From Agaribacterium haliotis (GTDB lineage: Bacteria > Pseudomonadota > Gammaproteobacteria > Pseudomonadales > Cellvibrionaceae), in the NCBI RefSeq assembly GCF_002312815.1, contig NZ_NKQJ01000001.1, forward strand, positions 62,001 to 126,000: a DNA stretch of 64,000 nucleotides. The letters run 5' to 3'. A program made the translations under genes and the position numbers. Shown piece after piece: positions 17,447-27,247 of the stretch. Each line of letters begins with the position of its first letter. The stretch's first letter is position 1. The notes below the pieces were generated by a model, which worked only from the letters and a program-made list of their open reading frames with translations, ran no database searches and was not told the origin of the DNA.

Positions 17447-17884
17447 ATGTTTACGGCGCTCAAAGCCCTGTTTGCCGACGGCGCCGACCCTGTACCGGAC
17501 GAGCATGCCATCCAGCTCGCCTGTGCAGCCTTGCTTGTCGAGGTGGCCAGTATCGACGGCCATTTCGACAAGCAGGAACAGCAAAAGCTCGTAGAAACCC
17601 TGAAGCGACGCTACCAACTCAGCACTGAAGAGAGCCTCGAGCTGCAACAGCACGCGCAGGCCGAACGCAAAGATGCAACCTCGCTGCATCAATTTACCCG
17701 CCTAATTAACGAACACCGCTCTAACGAAAAAAAATTTAGCCTGTTGGTCGATATGTGGAAAATCGCCTACGCCGACGGTCAGCTAGATAAATACGAAGAG
17801 CATATCATTCGCCGCATTGCCGATTTGCTGCACCTCGGCCACAGCCAGTTTATCCAGGCCAAGCTGCAAGCAAAGCCAAGTTGA
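17447..17884 (+). CDS. TerB-like small helical protein
   Basis: The 145-residue cytoplasmic protein has the TerB/DjlA-N-like all-helical fold. The signature is LACAALLVEVASIDGHFDKQEQQ near residues 24-46, followed by FSLLVDMWKIAYADGQLDKYEE near 96-117: two related acidic motifs, each placing Asp-Gly-x-x-(D/E) as possible metal ligands. The tellurite-resistance name is historical. Homologues next to metabolic genes have no defined job. It starts 1 bp after talB and is followed 45 bp later by the HDOD gene. Confidence 0.8.
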   Translation: MFTALKALFADGADPVPDEHAIQLACAALLVEVASIDGHFDKQEQQKLVETLKRRYQLSTEESLELQQHAQAERKDATSLHQFTRLINEHRSNEKKFSLLVDMWKIAYADGQLDKYEEHIIRRIADLLHLGHSQFIQAKLQAKPS

Positions 17885-17929
17885 GACAACTACACTAAAG
17901 CCAGACCGACTCCGCAGAAGGAAGGCTTT

Positions 17930-18898
17930 ATGGGCTTTAGCCTAAGCAAGGTATTTCAGCAGCACAAATCTCAAGATCAGTGGCAAGTAAACGACAACGC
18001 ACATATTTCTCTGGCCGTTAGCCGCGAAGCGTTTTATCGCCACCTTTTTCAAAAAGACAGCGCGCAGCTGAGCCTGCCACAAAAACTTGTTGTTGATGTC
18101 ACGCTGAAAAACCTGCAAAAACAAGAGCTGCGCGACAAGGCCGTGCCGCGCCTGCCCCACGTGATTCCGCGTTTATTAAAAAGCCTAAGAGACCCCGACA
18201 GCTCCGCCAAAGACTATGTCGACATCATCGACAAAGACCCGGTTATGGCCAGTGCCGTGCTAAAGTTGGCTAACTCGGCGTATTTTAACCCCATCGGCCG
18301 GCGCATTGCCGAGATCGAACAAGCCGTTGTCAAACTCGGCATTCGCGGTTTGCGCAGCGTTTTATCCGCCGCGGTTATGCAGCCGATTTTGCAAAGAGAG
18401 AGTGCTTATTTTAGCCAGAGCGGCCAGCGTATTTGGCAGCATAGCCTGTGTTGTGCGGTCGCCTGCGAGCGCATTGCCGAGCACCGAAAAATTGAGGCAT
18501 TTAAAGTCTATGTGCTCGGCCTTGTGCACGATATCGGTAAAATCACTTTATTTAGCGAGCTGAGCAAACAATTTAAATTAAATAATGAAAACGTCAGCCC
18601 AGCGTACAATGCCTTTGTGCCGGCGCTAAAAAAAATGGGAGCGGCGCTGACTTACTGGATAGCTAAAGACTGGCAATTAGAAGATGAGCTTGTGCACGCT
18701 CTGGCCGATCAATGCCGCATTAAAGAAGGCGAACATATAAGTGCTTTTGCCCACGTGCTTTACCAAGCCGATTACGCCGCCGAGCTGTACGCGAGCATCT
18801 ACAAACAAAAGCCCAAAAAAGCCCTCGCAGCAATAAAAGCAATGGAATTGCCCGACGATTTATTTAGCCACTTTGACCGCTTAAACCAAGAGCTGTAA
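17930..18898 (+). CDS. HDOD-domain signalling protein
   Basis: This 322-residue cytoplasmic protein has an HDOD domain at about 75-275. LPRLPHVIPRLLKSLRDPDSSAKDYVDIIDKDPVMASAVLKLANSAYFNPIGRRI is the classical opening, and a later HD-like stretch reads VYVLGLVHDIGKITLF. That Val-His-Asp-Ile-Gly-Lys resembles HD-GYP/HD motifs, but HDOD proteins normally lack catalysis and act as scaffolds in motility or stress signalling. The last 35 bp overlap, in opposite direction, the 3' end of the metallo-beta-lactamase-fold gene. Confidence 0.85.
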   Translation: MGFSLSKVFQQHKSQDQWQVNDNAHISLAVSREAFYRHLFQKDSAQLSLPQKLVVDVTLKNLQKQELRDKAVPRLPHVIPRLLKSLRDPDSSAKDYVDIIDKDPVMASAVLKLANSAYFNPIGRRIAEIEQAVVKLGIRGLRSVLSAAVMQPILQRESAYFSQSGQRIWQHSLCCAVACERIAEHRKIEAFKVYVLGLVHDIGKITLFSELSKQFKLNNENVSPAYNAFVPALKKMGAALTYWIAKDWQLEDELVHALADQCRIKEGEHISAFAHVLYQADYAAELYASIYKQKPKKALAAIKAMELPDDLFSHFDRLNQEL

Positions 18899-19622
18899 AG
18901 CGCTGCCCCGGCTGCACACTTTTTAAACCGGCATCGTTAAAAGCCTGGCGCTGAGCTGGGCTGTTATAGTGATAACACCACAACCTCTGCAACAAAGCTT
19001 GAGAATATTCGCGCTTTAAATCATCAATGCCCGAGTGCGATGGATTGCCCTGCACACTGCAATCGTGAAACACCAAGCAGTGCTCATCAATCGTGTGTTC
19101 GAGTACTTCTGGAATGGGCCGGGTATCGCCCGTATAAAAAAAGTGCCCGGGTAAATACAAGCCATAGGCCGTACCCGGTTTGTGGTGGCGCGCGGGCACA
19201 AGCTGAAATTCACAGCCGCCAAACTCAAAACTTCGCGCAACCGGTATTAACTGAAAAGCCTGCCAGAAATTAACCCCGCCCTCAGCCAAGGCACCCGGAT
19301 AATTTGCTACGCGCTCGTGCAACAGCGCAACAATGGCCACTGATACAAACAACAGCGGCCGCTCGAATGCCGCGCCGTGTTCAAGTTTGGCAAACCAGGC
19401 TTTAATAAACAGCTTTTCAAAATCAGCGATATGATCCAGGTGGCAGTGAGTAATAAACAGCGCTTCAGGCAGCGCCGCATACGACTCCATATAAGCCTGC
19501 AGCACCCCGGGGCCCAAATCGATCAATAGGCGCCGATCGCCGAGCTCAACACAGGCCGAAGCGTGGCCAAGCCCCTGCTGACTGGCATCGCCAACACCGA
19601 GAAAAGACAGGGCCGGCTGCAT
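18864..19622 (-). CDS. Metallo-beta-lactamase-fold hydrolase, RNase Z-like
   Basis: The 252-residue protein has the zinc-binding THCHLDHIADFEKL motif (HxHxDH), a preceding LLIDLGPG strand, a second histidine region (HHKPGTAYGLYLPGHFFYTGDTRP) and late HDCS and CYHYNSP motifs. The pattern fits the RNase Z/ElaC-like group of MBL hydrolases, but the exact substrate cannot be named. The ATG at 19622 is preferred to a TTG one codon earlier. The stop overlaps the HDOD gene by 35 bp and the purL stop is 73 bp upstream in the same direction. Confidence 0.8.
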   Translation of the reverse strand: MQPALSFLGVGDASQQGLGHASACVELGDRRLLIDLGPGVLQAYMESYAALPEALFITHCHLDHIADFEKLFIKAWFAKLEHGAAFERPLLFVSVAIVALLHERVANYPGALAEGGVNFWQAFQLIPVARSFEFGGCEFQLVPARHHKPGTAYGLYLPGHFFYTGDTRPIPEVLEHTIDEHCLVFHDCSVQGNPSHSGIDDLKREYSQALLQRLWCYHYNSPAQRQAFNDAGLKSVQPGQRFTALGLSGQSG

Positions 19623-19694
19623 CAATACCAGCCCCCGGCACAGGGTATTAAACCCGGCCCCGCCATAGCCCAGCAGAATCTCGTCAACAAAAGC

Positions 19695-22600
19695 TTAATC
19701 AACAAAAACGCGGGCATTTCGGAACAGGCGCATCCAGCCGCTATCCTCTTGCCAGTCAGCCGGCGCCCAGCTGTTGCACACCGCGCGGAAAATACGCTCG
19801 GGGTGCGGCATCATTATCGTCGCGCGACCGTCGTTGCTGGAAATACTGGTAATACCCGCAGGCGAGCCATTGGGGTTGGCCGGATACGTTTCGGCGATGC
19901 TCAAATCGTTATTGAGGTAGCGCATCGCCACCGTCGCGCCCTTTTCAACCTCGGCCAAATGCGCCTCATCGCGGAACTCAGCGCGGCCTTCACCGTGCGC
20001 CACTGCGACAGGTAGGTGCGAGCCAACCATGCCGTTAAACAGCACCGACGGGCTGTCTTCAATACGCACCAGTGAAAAGCGCGCTTCAAATTGCTCGCTG
20101 AGGTTGCGCACAAAATGCGGCCAGTGCTCAGCGCCGGGAATCAGGCTTTTTAAGTTGCTCATCATCTGACAGCCGTTACACACACCGAGGCTAAAGGTGT
20201 CGAGGCGGTGGAAAAAGTCCTGAAACTCATCGCGAGCGCGACCGTTAAACAAGATCGTTTTAGCCCAGCCCTCACCGGCCCCAAGCACATCACCGTAAGA
20301 GAAACCGCCGGCCGCAGCCAGGCCTTTAAAGCCCTCGAGGCTACGGCGCCCGGCAATAATGTCGCTCATATGCACATCGACGGCCTCAAATCCCGCCCGA
20401 TCAAAAGCCGCGGCCATCTCAACATGGCCGTTGACGCCCTGTTCGCGCAATACAGCCACACGCGGGCGCACACCCTTGGCGATATAAGGCGCGGCAATGT
20501 CGTCGTTGACGTCGTAGCTGAGTTTGACACTCAAACCCGGATCGCTGTGGCGAATGCGGTCGAACTCTTGCTCGGCACACAGCGGGTTGTCGCGCAGGCT
20601 CTGCACGTGGAAGCTATTTTTGCTCCACAGCTCCTGCAGGCTGCTGCGCGTGCTCTGATACAAGCTGCTGTTTCCGGCCTGCACAACAAAACTTTCATCG
20701 CTGCGCGGGGCACCGATATCAACCAGCAAATCGGCGATGCCAAAACCTGCAAAGATCTCTTCAACTCTGCCAAGCTCGTTGTTTTTAACTTGAACAACGG
20801 CGCCGAGCTCTTCGTTAAACAGCGCTGCATGGGCGTCGCTGCCAAGGCCTTCAATATCAAGCTGCACACCGCAGTGGCCGGCAAATGCCATCTCTGCCAG
20901 GGTTGCCAATAAACCGCCGTCACTGCGATCGTGATAGGCCAACAACAATTCATCCTGCAAACACTGCTGCAGCGCGTTAAAAAACGCTTTGAATTCGGTG
21001 GCGTTGTCGAGATCCGGCCCCTGCTCACCCATGTTTTCGTAGCACTGGGCAAAAATGGATGCGCCGATACGGTTTTTACCGCGGCCGAGATCAATCAGCA
21101 GCAGGCGACTGTCGGCACCGGCATCCAGTTCAGGGGTGATGGTCTTGCGCACATCTAACACTGGGCTAAATGCCGAAATAACCAGCGACAGCGGCGCGGT
21201 CACAGCTTTATCGTCGCCGTCTTGCTGCCAGGCGGTGCGCATACTCATCGAGTCTTTGCCGACAGGAATGGTCAGGCCCAGTTCTGGGCACAGTTCCATA
21301 CCAACGGTTTCAACAGTGCGATAGAGTTTTTCATCTTCACCCGGGTGGCCGGCGGCACACATCCAGTTGGCACTGAGTTTGATGTCTTTAATATCGCCGA
21401 TGCGGGTTGAAGCGATATTGGTCAGCGCTTCGCCGATGGCCATACGCCCGGATGCCGGCGCGTCGAGCAGCGCCAGTGGCGTGCGCTCACCCATGCTCAT
21501 CGCTTCACCGGCGTAGGTATCGTAGGCGACAGTTGTCACCGCGTTGTCGGCCACTGGCACCTGCCACGGGCCCACCAACTGATCGCGGGCAACCATGCCG
21601 GTGACCGAGCGATCACCAATGCTGATCAGAAACATTTTGCTGGCCACCGCCGGATGCTGAATAACGCGCTCGATGGCCTCAGCCAGCGGCAGCTCAGCGT
21701 AATTAAACGCGCTGACATCGTAGTTTCGCTTCTCGGCGCTGCGGTGCATTTTTGGCGCTTTGCCAAATAGGATGCTCATCGGCAGATCGACCGGCTTGGC
21801 ATCGAAGTGGGTGTCGTTTAACACCAGGCGCTGCTCATCCAAAGCCGTGCCAACCACGGCGTACGGGCAGCGCTCGCGCTGACAGATGGCCTCGAACTCG
21901 GCCAGGTTTTCTGGCGCCACGGCCATAACGTAGCGCTCCTGGCTTTCGTTGCACCAGATCTCGAGTGGGCTCATACCCGGCTCGTCATTGGGCACGTTGC
22001 GCAATTCAAACAGCGCGCCACAGCCGCCGTCTTTGGCAAGCTCGGGAAAGGCGTTGCTCAAACCGCCGGCGCCAACATCGTGAATAAACGCGATGGGGTT
22101 CTGCGGGCCGCGCTGCCAGCACTGGTCGATAACCTCCTGACAGCGGCGCTCCATTTCAGGGTTTTGTCGCTGCACCGAAGCAAAATCGAGATCCTCCGAC
22201 GAGGAACCGCTGGTCATCGACGAGGCGGCGCCGCCACCGAGGCCAATCAGCATCGCCGGGCCGCCGAGCACAACCAGCTTGTGGCCGGCGTCGAATTCGT
22301 TTTGATCAATATGCTCTTCTTTGATATTGCCATAACCACCGGCGAGCATAATGGGTTTGTGATAGCCGCGGCGCTCGCCGCTGAAATCCTGCTCAAAGGT
22401 TCGGAAATAACCGCAAATATTCGGGCGGCCAAACTCATTGTTAAACGCAGCGCCACCAATGGGCCCGTCAATCATAATATCGAGTGCGGTAACAATGCGC
22501 TCGGGTTTGCCGTAATCCTGCTCCCACGGCAGGCGATAACCCGGAATCTGCAAGTTACTGACGGTAAAACCGGTCAAACCAACCTTCGGTTTAGAGCCCT

Positions 22601-23555
22601 TGCCTACGGCACCCTCATCGCGAATTTCACCACCGGCACCGGTGCCAGCACCTGGGAACGGCGCAATGGCAGTTGGATGGTTGTGCGTCTCAACTTTCAT
22701 CAGCAGGTGCACAGGCTCGTTGACATAAGCGTAAGCCTGGCTTTGCGGATCGGGGTAAAAGCGCCCCGCCTCCGGGCCGCGCACAACCGAGGCGTTGTCG
22801 GCATAGGCCGAAAGCACATCTTCACCGCCCTTTTCGTAGGTGTTTTTGATCATCTTAAACAGCGAACGCGGCTGCTCGGCGCCGTCTAAGGTCCAGCTGG
22901 CATTAAAGATCTTGTGGCGACAGTGCTCAGAGTTTGCCTGCGCAAACATCATTAGCTCCACATCACTCGGGTCGCGCCCCAAATCGCTGAAGCTCTCTGT
23001 CAGGTAGTCGATTTCGTCTTCCGCCAGCGCAAGGCCAAGGCTGACATTGGCCTCAACCAAGGCTTCGCGGCCGCGCGCGACAACCGCGACACTGCCGTGC
23101 TCTTTGGGTTGCTGCTGAACAAAGATTTGCTCGGCCTGCTGTTCGTTGTCCAATACAAGCTCGACCATACGGTCGTGCAACAGCGCCTTCAGAGCACCGC
23201 TGTCCGCGCAGCCTTCTACGTAGTAACTCACGCCGCGCTCAATGCGCTTAACGCTATCCAGGCCGGCGTTTAAGGCGATATCGGTGGCCTTTGAGGACCA
23301 CGGGCTAATCGTGCCAAAACGCGGAATCACGCACAGTTGCTGGCCTTCGTGCTTAACGGCCTCGGCTTTGGGGCCGTAGTGCAGTAACTGCTTTAACACC
23401 GCCAGCTGCTCGTCACTCAAGGATTCGCTTACATCCACAAAATGAACAAACTCCGCTTGTATCGAGGTTAAGCCTATGCCAGCCTCTTTGATGCGTTGCT
23501 TAAGTTTGGTCAGACGGAATTCAGAAAGAGCGGAAGAGCCGCGAAGTATCAGCAT
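19695..23555 (-). CDS. purL: Phosphoribosylformylglycinamidine synthase
   Basis: The 1286-residue large-type PurL converts FGAR, glutamine and ATP to FGAM in purine synthesis. It has an N-terminal PurS-like domain, two AIRS-like ATPase halves (with [17 protein letters not shown] and [24 protein letters not shown] in the first) and a C-terminal glutamine amidotransferase domain. The amidotransferase triad is C1126 (GVCNGCQMM), H1251 and E1253 (HPERIF). Length and every landmark match E. coli PurL. It is transcribed away from mltF, and the gap of about 250 bp between them must hold both promoters. Confidence 0.97.
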   Translation of the reverse strand: MLILRGSSALSEFRLTKLKQRIKEAGIGLTSIQAEFVHFVDVSESLSDEQLAVLKQLLHYGPKAEAVKHEGQQLCVIPRFGTISPWSSKATDIALNAGLDSVKRIERGVSYYVEGCADSGALKALLHDRMVELVLDNEQQAEQIFVQQQPKEHGSVAVVARGREALVEANVSLGLALAEDEIDYLTESFSDLGRDPSDVELMMFAQANSEHCRHKIFNASWTLDGAEQPRSLFKMIKNTYEKGGEDVLSAYADNASVVRGPEAGRFYPDPQSQAYAYVNEPVHLLMKVETHNHPTAIAPFPGAGTGAGGEIRDEGAVGKGSKPKVGLTGFTVSNLQIPGYRLPWEQDYGKPERIVTALDIMIDGPIGGAAFNNEFGRPNICGYFRTFEQDFSGERRGYHKPIMLAGGYGNIKEEHIDQNEFDAGHKLVVLGGPAMLIGLGGGAASSMTSGSSSEDLDFASVQRQNPEMERRCQEVIDQCWQRGPQNPIAFIHDVGAGGLSNAFPELAKDGGCGALFELRNVPNDEPGMSPLEIWCNESQERYVMAVAPENLAEFEAICQRERCPYAVVGTALDEQRLVLNDTHFDAKPVDLPMSILFGKAPKMHRSAEKRNYDVSAFNYAELPLAEAIERVIQHPAVASKMFLISIGDRSVTGMVARDQLVGPWQVPVADNAVTTVAYDTYAGEAMSMGERTPLALLDAPASGRMAIGEALTNIASTRIGDIKDIKLSANWMCAAGHPGEDEKLYRTVETVGMELCPELGLTIPVGKDSMSMRTAWQQDGDDKAVTAPLSLVISAFSPVLDVRKTITPELDAGADSRLLLIDLGRGKNRIGASIFAQCYENMGEQGPDLDNATEFKAFFNALQQCLQDELLLAYHDRSDGGLLATLAEMAFAGHCGVQLDIEGLGSDAHAALFNEELGAVVQVKNNELGRVEEIFAGFGIADLLVDIGAPRSDESFVVQAGNSSLYQSTRSSLQELWSKNSFHVQSLRDNPLCAEQEFDRIRHSDPGLSVKLSYDVNDDIAAPYIAKGVRPRVAVLREQGVNGHVEMAAAFDRAGFEAVDVHMSDIIAGRRSLEGFKGLAAAGGFSYGDVLGAGEGWAKTILFNGRARDEFQDFFHRLDTFSLGVCNGCQMMSNLKSLIPGAEHWPHFVRNLSEQFEARFSLVRIEDSPSVLFNGMVGSHLPVAVAHGEGRAEFRDEAHLAEVEKGATVAMRYLNNDLSIAETYPANPNGSPAGITSISSNDGRATIMMPHPERIFRAVCNSWAPADWQEDSGWMRLFRNARVFVD

Positions 23556-23805
23556 GGAGGTTCCTAACTAGTTCCTATTAATAGGGCGATAACAATAAAG
23601 GCAATAACAGCTGTTGGAGAGATGGGCGGCATTGTACTTGAGCTTGCCGGTGCTTTCATCTTCCTCATAGATATTTTCAATATGAAAATCGCGTGAAAAT
23701 TCGTGCCAAGACACTAAAATCCTTAGCCAAGAACAATAAAATGAGTGGCCGATCACATTAAGCACGTGTAAAATCGCGCAACTTTTGAGCAGACGGAAGA
23801 CGTTA

Positions 23806-25308
23806 ATGACAAAAAAACAAGCACATAAACTGGCCGCGGCGACTTTGCGTCTGGTCAAGCTGTGCTTGTTTAGCGCCATTCTGGTTGTAGTCAGTGCCGG
23901 CCTTCAAAACGACAGAGAGCCCAACGAGCTCGAGCGAGTCATGGCCAAAGGCAAGCTGACCATGGTGTCGCGCAACGGGCCGACCACCTACTTTGAAGCC
24001 GCCAACGGCTACTCGGGCTTTGAATACCTGCTTGCCTCAGCGTTTGCCGACTATCTGGGCCTTGAGCTCGAACTGGTTGATGAATACGACCTGGGCACCA
24101 TGCTCGCGAACCTCGACCGCTCGCCCGGGCAATTTGCCGCAGCCGGTTTGACGGTAACCCCCGCGCGTGAAAATCACGTCGATTTTGCCCCGTCTTACGC
24201 CTCCGTTACTCAGGTTCTGCTGTATCGCAGCGGCAGCAAGCGCCCGAAAACCTTCGCCGACCTGCAAGACGGCCGCTTAGTTGTCATTGCCGACAGCTCG
24301 CATGAAGAGAACCTGCACAAGCTCAAACTCCAGCACCCCGAGCTCGAGTGGGAAGTGCGCCACGACTTAGAAATGATGGAGCTTATGGAGCTTGTGCAGC
24401 TCGGCGAAATTGACTACACCGTGGTCGACTCCAATGCCTATGACATCAACGCCGCACTCTACCCCAAAGCTCGCCGCGCCTTTGATATCAGCGAAGCCCA
24501 ACCCCTGGCCTGGGCTTTTGCCAAAAAAGTCGACCGCAGTTTGATTAAACAGGCCGAGAAGTTTTTTGCCGAAGCGCAAACCCAAACGATGATCGAAGAC
24601 CTGACCGAGGTCTTTTACGGCCACGTTGAAAAAATTGACTTTGCCGGCTCCCTGCTGTTCACCAAACGCATGCAATCGCGCCTGCCTAAGTGGAAGGCAC
24701 ACCTGCAAGAAGCCGCGCAAGAACAAGAACTCGACTGGCAACTGCTGGCGGCACTTAGCTACCAAGAGAGTCACTGGAACCCCAAAGCGGTCTCCTATAC
24801 CGGCGTCAAAGGTTTTATGATGCTGACCATGGACACGGCCAAGCAAGTTGGAGTGAAAAACCGCGCCAACGCTAAACAATCCATTGGCGGCGGTGCGCGC
24901 TACTTTCGCTCCATTCACAAGCGCATTCCCGAGCGCATCGCCGAACCCGACCGCAGCTGGTTGGCACTGGCGGCCTACAACATCGGCATGGGCCACCTTG
25001 AAGATGCGCGCAAATTAACCGAGGGCCACGGCGCCAACCCAGATAAGTGGTCCGACGTGCGTCGCTACCTGCCGCTACTGGCCAAGGCCAAATACTATAA
25101 ATACACCAAGCACGGCTACGCCCGCGGCTGGGAAGCGGTCGACTACGTGCAAAATATCCGCAATTTCTACAATATCATCGCCTGGCACGAGAAAGTAAAC
25201 GAGCAGCGCCAACTGGCTAAACTCGACGAAGAAATCAACTATTCAAAGGTCAGCCCGGCGGTGACCGATGCTGTGCGCACGCTGTCGACGCCCGCTTTAG
25301 AGCTTTAA
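23806..25308 (+). CDS. mltF: Membrane-bound lytic murein transglycosylase F
   Basis: The 500-residue protein has one N-terminal membrane/signal segment (about 11-29), an ABC-type solute-binding-like domain (about 45-255) and a C-terminal lytic transglycosylase domain. In the latter E321 (ALSYQESHWNPKAVS) is the catalytic acid, followed by GVKGFMMLT and LAAYNIGMGHLEDAR. It cleaves the MurNAc-GlcNAc bond of peptidoglycan at the outer membrane, releasing anhydromuropeptides. The ATG at 23806 is chosen over TTG at 23785. The 3' end overlaps tadA on the other strand by 59 bp. Confidence 0.95.
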   Translation: MTKKQAHKLAAATLRLVKLCLFSAILVVVSAGLQNDREPNELERVMAKGKLTMVSRNGPTTYFEAANGYSGFEYLLASAFADYLGLELELVDEYDLGTMLANLDRSPGQFAAAGLTVTPARENHVDFAPSYASVTQVLLYRSGSKRPKTFADLQDGRLVVIADSSHEENLHKLKLQHPELEWEVRHDLEMMELMELVQLGEIDYTVVDSNAYDINAALYPKARRAFDISEAQPLAWAFAKKVDRSLIKQAEKFFAEAQTQTMIEDLTEVFYGHVEKIDFAGSLLFTKRMQSRLPKWKAHLQEAAQEQELDWQLLAALSYQESHWNPKAVSYTGVKGFMMLTMDTAKQVGVKNRANAKQSIGGGARYFRSIHKRIPERIAEPDRSWLALAAYNIGMGHLEDARKLTEGHGANPDKWSDVRRYLPLLAKAKYYKYTKHGYARGWEAVDYVQNIRNFYNIIAWHEKVNEQRQLAKLDEEINYSKVSPAVTDAVRTLSTPALEL

Positions 25309-25816
25309 TTTGCTCCCGCCTGCGCTTAAAAAAGTGCGAAATCACCTCGCTGCACTGCTCAGCCATCACCCCAGCTTCGACACTAAACTGATGATTAAAA
25401 CAAGCATCTTGCAGCAGGCCGGTATTGCTGTGCACAACCCCGGCTTTGGGCTCAGCTGCACCGTACACCAGGCGCTCAATACGCGCGTGAACCAAAGTGC
25501 CCAGGCACATCGCACAGGGCTCGATGGTGACATAGAGCGTGGCACCGGGCAGGCGATAATTTTTTGTTGCCCGGCAGGCTTTACGTATCGCCAACACCTC
25601 AGCGTGGGCACTGGCATCGCAGTCAGAGATCGGCCTGTTGCCGGCCTCCGCTAGAATCTGACCATCGCGCACAACAAGCGCGCCAACCGGCACCTCGCCA
25701 AGCTCGGCCGCTTCTTTGGCAAGCTCCAGTGCCCGGCTCATAAAACGCTGATCCTGCTCAAGCAGCTGCGCTTGCGTAACAGCCTGCTGATCCGCTTCAT
25801 GTATCTTTTTGCTCAC
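25250..25816 (-). CDS. tadA: tRNA adenosine(34) deaminase
   Basis: The 188-residue zinc enzyme converts A34 to inosine in tRNA-Arg(ACG). The motifs are H71-A-E73 (SAHAEV) and PC101AMC104. The GEVPVGALVV opening and the NHQFSVEAGVM tail are typical. GTG at 25816 is preferred: a longer reading to 25888 would run through the DUF1653 gene, while this one starts 8 bp after its stop. The tail is slightly longer than in E. coli, and the last 59 bp overlap mltF on the opposite strand. Confidence 0.93.
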   Translation of the reverse strand: MSKKIHEADQQAVTQAQLLEQDQRFMSRALELAKEAAELGEVPVGALVVRDGQILAEAGNRPISDCDASAHAEVLAIRKACRATKNYRLPGATLYVTIEPCAMCLGTLVHARIERLVYGAAEPKAGVVHSNTGLLQDACFNHQFSVEAGVMAEQCSEVISHFFKRRREQIKALKRASTACAQHRSPPG

Positions 25817-25823
25817 GCGTAGC

Positions 25824-26060
25824 TCACAGGCTGGGCTCAGCGGCTTCAACAAAACGAAAACGGGCCAAGCACTGGCCGTCTCGCTCAATGTACTCAGTAA
25901 ACATTGTCAGCGGGCGCACCCATAAATCAAAATTGCCGTAGAGGCAGCGGTACAGCGCCAGCTCCTCTTCGCTTTCACTGTGCCGACAAAAACCAAGCAG
26001 TTGATAGCGCTGGCCTTTATAGTGTTCGTAAATCCCCAACGCAGGCCGCGCCTGACTCAT
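25824..26060 (-). CDS. DUF1653 domain-containing protein
   Basis: The 78-residue protein is a DUF1653 member: GIYEHYKGQRYQLLGFCRHSESEEELALYR followed by FDLWVRPLTMFTEYI is the family core. The function is unknown, and the family is often found as a short stand-alone domain. The ATG at 26060 is preferred to an upstream GTG at 26081. It lies just upstream of tadA with an 8-bp gap, so co-transcription is likely. Confidence 0.85.
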   Translation of the reverse strand: MSQARPALGIYEHYKGQRYQLLGFCRHSESEEELALYRCLYGNFDLWVRPLTMFTEYIERDGQCLARFRFVEAAEPSL

Positions 26061-26174
26061 ATCACTCACCGAAACTCCCACTTATGCAACGCTGCTTGTC
26101 GCGCAACAAGCAAACAATTAGACCTAAACATTCGAAGCCACTACTATACATGGCTTTTTTATTTTCGAGGGTAT

Positions 26175-26639
26175 ATGGCCAGTTTTTACCTTATTGTCGG
26201 CTCCGTGATGGGCACGGCTGAACAGCTTGCAACCGCGATGAGCGAAAAGCTAGCTGAGTGTGGTCACGATGTTTTGCTCGAGCTGAACTATCAGCGCGGC
26301 CAACTGGCAAGCGAGCTCGACCGGCATTTAATTATTATCAGTTCAACCACCGGTATGGGTGATCTGCCGGCAAATATCCGCAGCCTCGACGAAGATCTGC
26401 GCCTGAGCCCCCCAAACCTCCGTGAAAAACCCTACCACCTTATATGCCTCGGCGACAGCAACTACCCCAACTTTGCTGCGGCGGGTTTTCGCCTCGACGA
26501 AAGCCTGCAAAAGCTAGGTGCCCAGCGCAGCGGTGAATTGCTTGTGCTCGACGCACAAGGCGACGAGGACCGAGCACAGCAGCTTCAAAACTGGCTCGAT
26601 CAGCTGCTCAATCAACTTTCGGAGGGCTCGGCTGCGTGA
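26175..26639 (+). CDS. MioC-like flavodoxin
   Basis: The 154-residue protein has a flavodoxin-like fold with an FMN phosphate loop (GSVMGTAEQL), followed by IIISSTTGMGDLPANI and LICLGDSNYPNFAAAGFRLDESL. This fits the MioC/YqcA-like short flavodoxins that act as electron carriers or assembly factors. It lacks the reductase domain of larger flavoproteins. An AGGG Shine-Dalgarno lies 4 bp before the ATG. It overlaps the next flavodoxin gene by 4 bp (GTGA), so the two are translated together. Confidence 0.85.
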   Translation: MASFYLIVGSVMGTAEQLATAMSEKLAECGHDVLLELNYQRGQLASELDRHLIIISSTTGMGDLPANIRSLDEDLRLSPPNLREKPYHLICLGDSNYPNFAAAGFRLDESLQKLGAQRSGELLVLDAQGDEDRAQQLQNWLDQLLNQLSEGSAA

Positions 26640-27154
26640 CTAAAAGCATTGCTCTATTTTACGGCAGCTCGACCTGCTACACCGAAATGGCTGCGGAAAA
26701 AATCCAGGCGGCGATCGGCGCCGACCGTGTCGAGCTATTTAATATTGCCGACGAAAATATCGAGACGATGCTCGCTTACGACTTACTTATTCTAGGCATT
26801 CCAACCTGGGACTACGGCGAGCTGCAAGAGGACTGGGAAAACTGCTGGGACGAGCTCGACGAACTGGATCTTAGCGGCAAGCGCATCGGCTTATTTGGCC
26901 TGGGTGACCAAGTTGGCTATCCGCAGTGGTTCCAGGACGCCCTGGGTTATCTGCACGATAAAATCGTCGGCCTTGGCGCGACCGCCGTTGCATACTGGCC
27001 CGCAGAGGGCTATGAATTTGAACAGAGCAAAGCGTTAACGCAAGACGGCAGCATGTTTGTTGGCCTCGCCCTCGACGAAGAAAATGAATTTGAACTCACA
27101 GAGCAGCGCATTAAACAGTGGACTCAAACGCTGCTGTCAAGCTTTGATAAATAA
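26636..27154 (+). CDS. Long-chain flavodoxin
   Basis: The 172-residue electron carrier has the FMN phosphate loop YGSSTCYTEMAAEKI, an acidic middle and the W-containing FMN loop GIPTWDYGELQEDW, then GLGDQVGYPQWFQDALGYL. It matches the long-chain flavodoxin FldB/FldA group. It starts at GTG within the last codons of the MioC-like gene, with GGAGGG about 10 bp upstream. The pair may provide low-potential electrons to an unnamed partner. Confidence 0.9.
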   Translation: MTKSIALFYGSSTCYTEMAAEKIQAAIGADRVELFNIADENIETMLAYDLLILGIPTWDYGELQEDWENCWDELDELDLSGKRIGLFGLGDQVGYPQWFQDALGYLHDKIVGLGATAVAYWPAEGYEFEQSKALTQDGSMFVGLALDEENEFELTEQRIKQWTQTLLSSFDK

Positions 27155-27247
27155 AGCTACAGGCGCGCTTTAGCCCTCACCAAACAGCGCTTAAAGCGCC
27201 GAGCGGCCACACAACACGCTCTCTAACCAAGCTATTTACTTTACGCA

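Noticed and set aside
20208-20912. 234-residue plus-strand frame inside purL
   Set aside because: Antisense to the conserved purL C-terminal half with no family resemblance.
22080-22889. 269-residue plus-strand frame inside purL
   Set aside because: It is antisense to well-conserved purL sequence and has no recognisable domain; codon bias explains the open frame.
24367-24996. 209-residue minus-strand frame inside mltF
   Set aside because: Antisense to mltF, whose catalytic domain is complete; no supporting start or family.
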